From Pomacea canaliculata (Eukaryota; Mollusca; Gastropoda; Architaenioglossa; Ampullariidae): a stretch of 64,000 nucleotides of DNA. The DNA is taken from assembly GCF_003073045.1 (NCBI RefSeq), contig NC_037598.1, positions 15,459,537 to 15,523,536 of the forward strand, read 5' to 3'. Below the pieces are notes generated by a model. The model was not told the DNA's origin. It did not search any database and worked only from the letters and a program-made list of their open reading frames with translations. The translations under genes and the position numbers were made by a program. Below are positions 1 to 10,900 of the stretch, piece after piece; the first letter of the stretch is position 1; each line of letters begins with the position of its first letter.

Positions 1-177
1 TGGACCAACGTAAGTTATGATTTCTGACACTGCTGAATACGCAGCCAGTCTGGAAGCTTCAATCATAATTATGCTAATGATGTACTGTCTGTTATTGTAA
101 CTTCTCGGGAAATGAGGTCCTGACCCTTTCCAAAAGCCAGGTGAGAAGGGCCATGTTGAAAGGCTTGCATCAACTTA

Positions 178-531
<354 letters not shown>

Positions 532-1553
532 TCATTACAAATTTTGAAAGCACCTGTTCCAAGTACAGGAACTGACGTCAGTCTGGTGTTGTCAACGGCC
601 TGAGTTACCGCTACATCATGGCTGAACAAATCGTGTCTGACAAACCAGGTACAGAAAGTCGTCGAAAGGGCAAGGGTAGGGAACATTGGTGTGCTATCCC
701 TGAATGAAGACGACCCGTATACTTTATTTGAAAATAACTATATTTTGTGCATTGCTGAGAAAGCAGTTGTAGTAGCAGTAGTATACTGCCAAAAAATAGA
801 GCCATGTATGATCTGACCTTTGTGAAGTAAGAAAAACGTACGAATAGGTATACACAAGTGGTTGCCAAGTTACTAAATTGCTGGACAGGGTGGACATTAC
901 TATTTGCTCGCTGATCCCTATATTATCTACTCGCCTTCAGCAAAGATACTAAAAAATAAATATTTAGTATCTTTGCCTCCAGCTAGTCAGTGGACGTTTT
1001 AAACGGGTGAGATTAGTCAATCTCCTGATGGACTGTCCGGGTATCTAGCACGGTTCACTACTTTGACATGTCCCCTCTCCCCCACCAAAGCCGTTACTAG
1101 TTACATTCTAGAGCACAGAAATGGTCCAATGGAACCTTATCGCGCCTAGTAAACAACGATTCATAACAAGCGGCATAGCACCATTCATCTGCCATTACTC
1201 TCCCGGCATTCTAGCGGGATTCTGCGCCACACGTCGATTGTAGGTGCAAATACTTTGCAACTAGATATCTCATGAATGGTTGTGCGTTAAGTGCTATAAT
1301 TTACATCAGTATTTTACCAATATCTATCTATATCTGGTTGTTTTTTAATTTAAAAAAATTCGAATCATTCGAACTAGTCTTTAAGCACAACCACTGCATA
1401 ATTTTCAAACTACAAATTAATGATCTACAAAAACATGCAGGTAATATAAATAGTCTTTGGCCTCTCTCTCTCTCTCACACACATCAAAAGGGAAAGGGAG
1501 AACCAAGAAAAATTAGAAAAAAAACTCAGAGGTGCGAAATGATCATACAGTAC

Positions 1554-2037
1554 CTGAATTGATTCCCGTGATTTTTGCGGAGAGTGCTGCAAGGGGCTGT
1601 TTGGTGCTCCCAAAATCGAAACCTGACTTTCGGGTTGTAAGACCTTTCCCGTGGTCCGGTGCCAGAGTCTGTGGGGATGGTTGCGAAATAACAGAGGGCG
1701 GGTCGTCTCGCCGGCACGTGGCAGCATCCCCCTCCACGCACATGCCGTAGACAGGTGAGTAGATGCCCTTGCTGCACCGCTGCGGCGCGTAGATGCGCCC
1801 GAAGCTGCAGGTGAAGTAGCGCGTGCAGTCCGCGTGGTCAGCCACGGTGGCCAGCACGGAGCACGACGTGCACGGGCTTTGCGGTGTGCATGCCCTGCAC
1901 ATGCTGATCACGTGACAGGCCACGAGCATCCTCGCCAGCCAGTCGCCCCGCACTCTCTTGGCGGGAAGAAGGTGTCTCAACTGGACCCCTGCTTCCGGAT
2001 CTTTAGATTGTCTCACACGGCTTCTCACTTTGTATGA
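1554..2037 (-). CDS. Chitin-binding peritrophin-A (CBM14) domain exon
   Basis: This exon of a secreted chitin-binding protein carries one six-cysteine peritrophin-A module at 1,714-1,863. Cysteines are spaced CX11CX5CX10CX11CX7C, with aromatic residues in TRYFTC and GIYSPVYGMC as in CBM14. Upstream lies another Cys-containing stretch (CRACTPQSPCTSC), and downstream a Ser/Pro/Thr-rich linker. The proposed boundaries are an acceptor after a pyrimidine-rich tract ending CCGCAG (exon start 2,037) and a donor TTCAG followed by GTACTG (exon end 1,554). The neighbourhood is GC-richer than the rest of the window. It lies upstream of the protease exon on the same strand, so a mosaic chitin-binding protease is possible, but two separate genes are not excluded. 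The domain call is firm; the gene model is tentative. Confidence 0.65.
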
Positions 2038-2231
2038 CTGCGGCGACGACAAGCAAAGGGAGGCAAGAACATGCTCTGATCGGTGCGATGAAGACATGCT
2101 TCAGAGTAAGAAGATACACAAATAGCAGATGAAGAACATCCAGCCGTGGCCCAATAAGACAAGGGCGTAAAAAAGCGGTCTGGTGAAGTCTGCAAGGCTA
2201 CCACCGACGGGTGATCTCCAGCTGGTGTTTC

Positions 2232-2570
2232 TTAAATAAGGGTGTGCGAGGCTGATGGTGGGAACCTTACTTTAACGTGCACATTATGCATTCTTCGCGC
2301 ATGCACAGTGCGTGCGGCGGGTACCCAGGGAAGCACGCCGCCTGTTGGTGCAGGTAGGTCCCTACAACGGCCACCCGCTAAACAGAGTGGCGGGGATAAC
2401 GAGGTCTTGTTTGCCACCCAGGATGGAGTGCAAACGTTCTCGCTTCTGTGGGCCCTCGGCGAAGACTTTGAGAAATTGTTTGAAGTGGCGGAAAGAGTCC
2501 GCCTGGTGTTAGCTGCTGATGAAGTCATGCACCCGCTGTCACAAGCGGGTATCCGTGGCATGCGAGGCAC
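2232..2570 (-). other. GC-rich stretch, possibly coding, not identified
   Basis: Both strands stay open for more than 100 codons and composition is more GC-rich than the flanks, as in the neighbouring CBM14 exon. One minus-strand frame reads an amphipathic peptide containing FRHFKQFLKVFAEGPQKRER that ends in a stop. I recognise no family and cannot fix splice sites. It may be an upstream exon of the CBM14 gene or chance. Confidence 0.2.
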
Positions 2571-2599
2571 GAAGTGGCTCGACTAAGCAAATCTCGTTC

Positions 2600-5000
2600 T
2601 GGAAACAGTAGGGTTGCGATCGCACTTTTCGTAGCGGACACACCTACATAAATTATTCCTTTCCTAATGTTTCTCTACACTTTTGGTGTGAAATGATTGG
2701 ATGAATACTTCATTAATAAAAGTGTGAGCTTCATTTTACATGAGAACATTTCCAATAATTGTGGTGTTTTAACAACTAAATGAAGTTTAAAATGCTTGCA
2801 TTAAATAAAGGCTTAATGGGGTGGACAATTTTTGCTCCTATGGACTCTAGGTTCAGCTCAGTGGGTGAGATTTTTTCTCAAATGCAGGTGAAGACCCCTC
2901 TTCCGTTCTTAAGATCCACGCCGACTAGCTTCACCAATTAACAAACGGTAGAGGCCTTCACAACATAATTATATTCATGTACAACCTGGAGTCTGTTGTT
3001 GAGCTCTTTCTATGGTGATCTCTCGTTCACTCGATCCCTCTCGGAGATGTATAGATACAAGTCCGTGCTCTCATAGAACACTCTCTAAAATTATGGCATC
3101 AGATGTGTCCTGCATAAAAGATTTCTTATGCTGGTATTGTTTCATCTGGAGTCAGTGGTAACGTCTTAGAATGTAGAAAATAAACATACGAGCAGTCAAT
3201 GCCTGTCAAACATACCATACAACCTTCGCTTAGTCGAGACGAATATTCCAGCCAATTTTGGTGAGGATTCGACAAAAGATATAGATGAGGTCAGAGGTCA
3301 CCACGAATCCCCCAACACACACACACACTTTATAATATTTTGTCAACTCTTTACACTATTGTCAAGTTTAACAGATAAAATTTTTCGATTTAGTCACATA
3401 TTTGACATTTGTCTCTTTAAGACCCTGTACGTGTTAAGCTCCTAGACGCACGTGAAAACTAGTTGACTGCCAAGACAAACTGTTGAAAAACAGATGGAAA
3501 AGGTCACTTTGTGCTTGCTGTTCGCTCTACAGAAAAGAGAACCACATCCCCGACTCTAAATCCATCCACACCACCAAGAGGTAGACAAAATTTGTCTTTG
3601 TTGGTCTGCCAAGACAGAGAGAGGTAAAGTTGGGGAGAGACAAGCAGACGCCAGTCTTCCATTCCTTCCCACATTTTTCATTCTGAATTTCAATTTTGAC
3701 CATCGGGCAGATCGACCAGACTATCTGGCATTATTGTGATATCCTCTATGCGTGTAATTCACCTTGGCTTGCATGCACAGACATCAGCAAAGAAGTGACA
3801 AGACCTACTGGTTTCATTAAATATGCCAAACCTCGGATAAGAGCATGTCCTGTTTAAGGTCCCGAGGGTGTGCATACAACCTATACTTTCTTCCTATTGC
3901 AGTCGGAGTTCACGGTGTGAGAATGTGCACTTTGGCTGGTAGGCATTGCAACTGTTCACAATAGATTTCAGTGCATATGCATTCTCTCAACACACACACC
4001 ACAATATTTTTCATCAATAAATCTATGTATCTGTGAAGCGATCGGCACACCAAGAGCGCATGAACGATGTAAATGCAATGCGCCATGTCAGGTCATCTGC
4101 ACAATACACTCTCATGATCAGGCTCTATGGGCTTTCAATACGGAATTCGAGCAATTCAGAATTCAGAATTCAGAAGAAGGTCCGGTTTACGAGCAGATAC
4201 ACCTGGAGTTATTGAGCAGCAGAAACTGCAATCGGGGTGGCACTTTTTCTTCAGTGTCTTGTTTTGTTTGCTGCCGTGGAAAAGCCAAGGAGCTATAAAA
4301 ACACCTGTCGCCGCCGTGCATGGAGGAACAGGCGGTAACTACAGAAAATGCATGTCATACTTTGTACACTGGGTTGGGCAGCAAAGTTTTGTCTTTCAAT
4401 GAAATCCGGAAAAATTGTTTTCTGCCACATGTGTGTTGTAACTTGCATACGTGCATGTTGGTTTATGTAAAGCGATTTGAACCTGGCATCTGGAATATGG
4501 CGTTATATAATTTTCACCATCAAGTTTTCTTGTTAACCCCGTTTTCCACGATTTGTTTTTCTTCAGTGCAAGATGTTGCGGTACAAAGAGGTCGCCATTA
4601 TTTTCTTGGCAACAACCAGTTTGTTCACAAATTACTATTGATTAAATGACTTTGTTGAAAGAGCCGACTGGTGGTTCTCTTGCAGGCTAGCAATTGAAAA
4701 ACGCAAGACTGATGCCGAATAGGAGACAGCACAAAGGATGCAAGAACAAGATACTACACACATAGGCCATTTTTGCCTACCACTTCAGGTAAGCAATCTT
4801 TAGGAAAATGTACACCTTCTTCCGACAATGAATTAAAAATTGTGTCATTCTAATGCTGCATTGAAAATTTTCATGCACATAAATACTGTACAAATGTTTT
4901 ATGGCTTACACACCCTCATATAAGGATACTTGAAAAATGTCACCATGGCAAATGTGAATTAACATTCATAAATATAACAACAAGCACAGTATTATGTAAC
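2600..5000. other. Intergenic spacer
   Basis: AT-rich sequence between the left-end secreted-protein exons and the 3' end of THOC7. I see only short frames, a short CA run near 3,317-3,330 and no recognisable protein or RNA gene. Some parts, for example near 2,840-2,930 and 3,230-3,620, look like old repeats but I cannot assign a family. Confidence 0.5.
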
Positions 5001-5002
5001 TG

Positions 5003-5008
5003 TTTATT
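5003..5008 (-). terminator. Poly(A) signal of THOC7
   Basis: AATAAA on the minus strand (TTTATT on plus), about 120 bases downstream of the THOC7 stop codon. It is the nearest canonical signal and is well placed for a short 3' UTR. Confidence 0.6.
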
Positions 5009-5126
5009 CAGCATACACACCAAAATCTCCACAATAAAACAGGTACAAAAGGAGCAAATAATTGGGCTCTCCTTCAGTCACAATCAACCAATCTGTTTCT
5101 CATATGCAATTATTCCATGCACTGTG

Positions 5127-8100
5127 TCAATCTTTGCTAGTTTCCATCTCCTCCTCCTTTTTCTCATCTTCTGCAAACAACAATCATGTCTATTTGTAAA
5201 ATTCACAAAAGAACAATCATTTTTGTTTACATCATAAAAGAACAATCAAATTTACATAAAAATCATTTACATCACAAAAATTACATTGATATAATTTAAA
5301 AATTCTTTTGCATAAGCCTATGGCTGGACCATAAGAATTTGCTTAGCTTTGCTTAGTTGATAAGTTGTCAATATAAAAACTTTCAGTAGCACAATAAGAA
5401 GAACAGAGGACTACATCAGATTACCAAACACTGATCTAAATTACCTTCCAGGATTCGCTGCAATTCATGAATTGAAGTTATAAGAACCAAAAACTGTTTG
5501 CGTCTCAGCTCCAGCTGTAAAAAACATCAAAAAAGAATGTCCTTTAAGTGATAATATTACCCTACTTACATCTGATAAGTTTCCTGCTAGAGAGAACATC
5601 ATCAGGATAGTTTAGTCCTTGTTACACCACCTCTCCAGCGGACCCGGCTTTGGGCAGTTACATGGGCCCACATCATCAGGATAAATTATCATTACTTGTG
5701 ATTCAAAGGAAAGTGGGCAGATCTTTGCTACCCTGGCCACACCAACAGTCTAAGAACACATTTGGAATTTCTAAGAATATTCTGAAATAAATAAGCAAGG
5801 CAAATTTCTGTTTCATTTCTGACATTAAGAAATTTACCCTGCTATTTATCAATCATATATTTATCTGACAAGATGAATCTGAAATGAAGCCTACAAATTT
5901 AATCATATACTAAATTTTCTTTTCCGAATCACATTACCATGGAATGCCTCTTCATCTGCATTTTGCAGACCCCCAAATCATTAAAAAAATCTATTTTGAA
6001 AAGTAAGACTATAAGGTATGCTCATAACACCTTACCTTTTCTTCCAGTTTTTCTTTCGTATCTGCTAATGAGGATAATTCTTTATCCAGGACCTGCAACT
6101 GCCTACAAAAGAGAAGAGCTATTTGTAGTCACACCAAAATAGTAGACAACAAACGAAACTCTATTTCATGTTGCTGATATGAAAAAATATGGTGAAATGG
6201 AGGCAAAAGTTAGTAAGGCAGGAATATATGTGAATTAAAAGGTGATTCAACCTGTAGCAAACAGATTTATAAGCAGAGGGTATGTACCGTGTTTTAATCT
6301 TCAGGAAAGTTTATGACAACAACAATTTTTAACATCAATTAAAAATCTTTACTGTACTTGTTAAATTGGAAAGCATTCAAATTATTCAAATTAAAATAAA
6401 ACAAAAATGTTTGAATTCCTCTAAGCCTTCAAATGATTAATAAATCTGAATTCTCTGAACAGTTTAAAATAACAAATCTTACTTTGTTGTTTCTTGTCGG
6501 TCTGGATGTTGTTGTATAACTCTTGCCAGAGCATCATATTCTGCAAGTTTAAAAAATCTTCTACAATATAACTGCAGTACTAGAAGAAAAAGCATCAAGA
6601 GGTTTTTCTGTGTCCTCTTTATTTTTGTTCATAAACAAGTATTTGAAGATTGGACAATATGACTGCACATGGCTAATTCATGATTTGAAATTGATGTAAC
6701 TTAACTACAACACTCATGGAATTTTGAAAAACATTTATAATTACCTTGTCTATTCTTTCTTATGCGCTTTGCTTGTTGCAGCTCCTGTTTGCATTCTGCT
6801 ATTTGTGTCGTGGCTTCTTTAATTCTGTTCTCTGTCCCAAAAAAGATGCCACAGGACACTTTAATTTTTATAAAGTATTAAAATTATATTTAATGTGCGC
6901 TATCTCATCTCAACAAAAAGGTAATACCCTAAATTCTGTTTTCTGCTGAAAAATATCATGGACATTTAGGTCAAAGCATGACCTCAAACTCATCTTTTCC
7001 ACCACATCTTGCTGCTGTAGTTTTGCTATTTTGTTGCAGCATTGGTTATGTGTATATTTTTTTATATGTGTATATTTTTTCTGTCTTGCATTTATGCCTG
7101 CCAATGTGTCTGTATGTTTGCTTGCATGTTATGGTCTGTGTTGTTTAGTACTTTATGTGCATTTTGTACCTTTCTTTACTTATGTATTTCAATTTTCACT
7201 GAGCACACTGTTAAGTGGGGAAATGTATTGTTTAAAATCCCTTCTTAAGTATTGAATTTTCAACTTAATATTTAATTGCTATTCTGAACCAAGTGTCTAT
7301 CATGATGAGACTCCAGTTATCTAGATTCAGTTTGCATGTTTTTGCTTAAGTTAGCATACCAATTTCTTTGGTGAGTTTCTCATAGTTTTCTTGTTCACGC
7401 AAGTTCATGGCATGAACTTGAAGCGACTTTTCCATGGTAAACTCACTCTGGGATAGCATGGACAGCATTCGATGATATGTATTTTGACTGAAGAAGGTTA
7501 AAAAAGAAGGAATTAACATTAAAATTGGTCAAATAATAATTGGTAAATTTAATATTTATAAACAAGTTCAATTTTTTTTTTTTAAAACTAGAAAACTAGA
7601 AGATTTTGCAAATACATGCTATCAAATGACAGATCTGAAATAAAAATTTCTACAACCACTCTGAAACATTCCTTCACACAATAATATTATTTGAAACTCT
7701 TTCCCTCACAACGCTTAAAGTGCACTACTGTCATAAACAAATCATGCAAGACATGGACATAATACAACGACCAAAAAACCCTAAAACATTCCATGGATGC
7801 AAAAGCATGTGTAAACAGAGAGGGAACAAAAATGTGCGCCTCCTAAATGTAAGAAATATTTACAAACAGTGGTGTGTTGATTTGTGTCTGCAATGTGTGA
7901 ATATGTGTGTATATGGTACTGTTAACTTCCCCCCACCACTTGGTGCATCTGGCTTTCAGTCATTTCCAAAAGGATTCTTAAAGACCTTTTGTTGCCAAGA
8001 TGCTAACATTAGTTCAGTCCTTTTCAATCCTCGAGGAGCATAGGGCCACAATGGCTTGCCAGCAGACCTGATTTTGGGTAGCCCCCCTCAGTTGGGCCCA

Positions 8101-10643
8101 TGTGGTTCTGACGTCCTTTGCCTCACTTTCTACTGTTCTTTACTAAGTCTGCTTTGGTTTTCCAACTCATCTTCCCCTGAGGGTTCCAGTCAAGTGCCTG
8201 TTTGACAATGGTGTCAGTTATTCAGCACCATTTGCGGTTTTTAGTGGCATTCTGGTTGGTTCTTTTCCACAGGCTGCTTTTGCAGATCTTTTCAGGCCAT
8301 CTTATTCCCAGAATAAGGCATATGCATTGGTTGGTAAAGGTCTGCAGCTTGTTGTTGGTGGTGTTTGTCACTCTCCAGGTTTCAGAACCATACAGTAGGA
8401 CAGTTTTCACATTGGTGTTGAAGATGCGGGTCTTACTGCAGAAGGATAATGCTTGGGAGTTATAGATTGGGTGTAGGCTGTTGAAGACATGCCTGGCTTT
8501 GTTGATGTGGCTTTTGATGTCATTGTCTGCTCCACCGTCCTTGTTGGCAATGCTCCCCAGATACATGAAGCCATCTGTTTCCAGGATGCTCTCTCCCTGA
8601 AGTTGGATTGGGAGTTCCTGCTTGTTGCTGGGCCAGGGTGCAACATTTTAGTCTGGCCTCTCCCCTGACATACCTGTTTGGCTTGGTTAGACCTGCCAGT
8701 AGCACAAGGTTCCTGCCGACATAGCTCTGTGGATAGACAAGGCACACAAGCCACCATACCACTACAAGGTAAGTTGCACCAACTAGTGGTTTAGATGCTA
8801 ACATTAACAACTAGTAAAATGTTCACAAAGAAAACTGTACCTTTCTTCATCATCAGGAGAACTGTACCAACGAATGAATGTTTTCAAGAGATTGTTTAGA
8901 CGTTTGTCATCATTTCCGCCTTCACCATCAATCAGCAGACGTCGTTTTATAATATCATCTGTTTAAATAAAATTTGGTCATTAAACAGCTCTACACACTG
9001 GCGCTGCACTTTTTACTACTCTTATTTCCAAAAAATTAATAAGTTATTAATAAGTAAAATACCCACATACGACCAGCAGAAAAAATTTCTGAAATTTTTT
9101 TTAAAGCCCCTAAAAAACTAAGCTCTCTTGTTTCTCAAGATTTTTTTGCAAGGGGAAGGGGTAGGGAAATGTGAGTTGTTATGGAAACAAATGTTACACT
9201 GATAAACAGTATGGAAGTTTTCAATATAGAACAATTCAAGTATAATCAATTATATTGCTCTTTTGACATAAAGCTATTCATGTCTATAGGTCAAATAAAA
9301 GTGAAAAATGTAATAATGACACATCTGGAAATTTGGCAATAAGTCTAAAATAAATACAAAAAATAAAATAATTGATCAGATAAGATTAAAACAATGCAGA
9401 ATTCTGTTAGTTTGGTCCCCTGACAATTGTGGTCATGAGGGGAACATGAGAGACAGTTCATCTGACAGGACTGGCCGTTGTATTCTGTTCTAGACTAATG
9501 CAGCATGGTTAGGATGTCTAGACAAGTCTACTTTAATGATTTTTAGACCAGCTTTGGTACTGCTTGTCCCTTCTTTTTGCCTCCTTCTCCTGTGTCTTGC
9601 AGGGTAGTCTTGGTGAGACTGTTGTGGTACATCACATGGCTACACTGTGACATCTTCTTGTTCTTGAATGTAGCAAGGAGTGGTTCTTAGGGATCAATTA
9701 GGTTGTCTGTTACTAAAAGAACAATGCTATAAAAGTATGTCAAAAGACTTAACCATCTACCTACGAGAGAGGGGCTCATCCACAGCTGACACTTTGGCAG
9801 AGCATGCTGAGTGCTACCAGACAGTACATCCGAATAAGTGTCTGGCAAGGAGGACCGAGACATCCATGTTTGCCAACGAGGGCTGCAACTCCCAACCTTT
9901 ATCTTCTACGTAGTCACAGAGAGATAGCAGGGTAGTGTCCATCGACGCTGGTCATGGATGTGGAGCGATACTGACCCTTGATGGATTTACCTCGCCTAGA
10001 CGAGATATGACATCTCCTGACAAAACTCAGTCCATGTAGATTAACAGACCTTCAAGACACCTCCTCTTGTAATTTCAATCACAAATTTGCTCTGCATCGG
10101 TCTGGTCAGCACCTTATACCATCCCCATTTATACTGCTTTTGAATCCAGTCTCCTTTTTTTCTTTCATTTTTATTTATTTTTTGCAGACAAAGTGATTAA
10201 TTTGTCAATTTCATTTGATCTCGGCCCATCTCGTATGTTGTCAAGTGAAGAGCTTATGTCTGTTCTGCTGGTGCTTCGTGTGTAGTCTTTATGGCATTAT
10301 TCCCCTCTCTGGTTTCGGAACTGGCAAGAAAGAATCTGCAAGTCCGTTTAGTTGCTCAGTTAATGTCCCAAACGAGAGACAAGCGTCTGCTAAAAATCAA
10401 GGGCCCCTGTTCAAAGCCACGAATAAATGCTCCAGGAATGTCAGAGCTACGATTTCGACAGCCTTAGACCCTCAGTAACTCAATAAATGAAGCTCAGAAT
10501 CAGCACCGACTAGACGCTGAAATACCTTAAAACCTACCAAAAACAGTAATTGAATAAATCCTTTCAAAGCTGACGTAACGGGTTAAGAATTTTTGTTTTT
10601 AAAAAAAAGTATTACTAATTTTACCGTCTGTAACTGCTCCCAT
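5127..10643 (-). CDS. THOC7: THO complex subunit 7 (THOC7), complete, eight exons
   Basis: THOC7 is a coiled-coil subunit of the THO part of TREX, which couples transcription to mRNA packaging and nuclear export. Coding exons, 5' to 3' on the minus strand: 10625-10643, 8841-8958, 7360-7487, 6745-6831, 6483-6540, 6036-6102, 5445-5514 and 5127-5170. All junctions are GT..AG, phases close, and the sum is 591 nt (196 residues; human is 204). Recognisable blocks are MGAVTDDDIIKRRLLIDGEG at the N-terminus, MLSQSEFTMEKSLQVHAMNL, QQAKRIRKNRQEYDALARVI, QQHPDRQET and LELRRKQFLVLITSIHELQ. The middle and C-terminal parts are heptad-like, and the tail is acidic (EDEKKEEEMETSKD), as in the family. Introns hold LINE-derived insertions at 8,010-8,795 and 5,610-5,669. 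It is divergent from ATXN7, with 257 bases between start codons. Confidence 0.95.
5596..5683. mobile_element. About 60-bp insertion with 14-bp target-site duplication
   Basis: The 14-mer ACATCATCAGGATA occurs at 5596-5609 and again at 5670-5683. The 60 bases between contain TCCAGCGGACCCGGCTTTGG, which resembles the end of the LINE copy at about 8,060-8,110 (GCCAGCAGACCTGATTTTGG). This looks like a tiny truncated retroposition into the last THOC7 intron. Confidence 0.5.
8010..8795 (-). mobile_element. Internally deleted non-LTR retrotransposon (LINE), minus strand
   Basis: 8,222-8,566 encodes the end of a reverse transcriptase: YLGSIANKDGGADNDIKSHI, RIFNTNVKTVLLYGSETWR and CLILGIRWPEKI. These are typical of the LINE family often mis-annotated as craniofacial development protein 2. 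The adjoining 8,630-8,790 matches, in inverted orientation, the 5' end of the element at 12,346-12,510 (GTTGGTGCAACTTACCTTGTAGTGG and following). The 5' end is therefore joined almost directly to the RT C-terminus, and most of the endonuclease and RT is gone. It lies in THOC7 intron 2 in sense with the gene. It is not functional. Confidence 0.8.
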
Positions 10644-10900
10644 GTCGAAGCTCAGTATTGTTTTTAACAAAAACACACAAAATCATACAATTCTTCTTTA
10701 ACCCCAAATTTATAACATTATTACAGATCAATTGTTACTCATCCCAGAAAATGCACATTAGCGTTCTTATCTATTCAAACTTTTATTTCTTCTTTAGAAA
10801 ATTGGTTTTGTAAGTGCACTAAGCGACATAAACGGAGATCTCCGGTCTTGACGTCACATTCGGATATACTCGTTTTGGCAGAAAGCAACAAGAAACTAAA
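10644..10900. promoter_or_regulatory. Shared THOC7/ATXN7 bidirectional promoter
   Basis: This is the whole interval between the two start codons. It contains a perfect CRE palindrome TGACGTCA at 10849-10856. A YY1-like sequence AAAATGGCGACC (10898-10909) overlaps the ATXN7 start codon. I see no clear TATA box at the expected distance of either start, which suits a housekeeping bidirectional promoter. The function is inferred from position. Confidence 0.65.

Noticed and set aside
7031-7255. Hydrophobic Phe/Cys/Leu-rich frames
   Set aside because: T-rich intronic sequence of THOC7 gives hydrophobic codons by composition alone.
10215-10478. 87-codon plus-strand frame in THOC7 intron 1
   Set aside because: Intronic antisense sequence, composition unlike the real exons, no family match.
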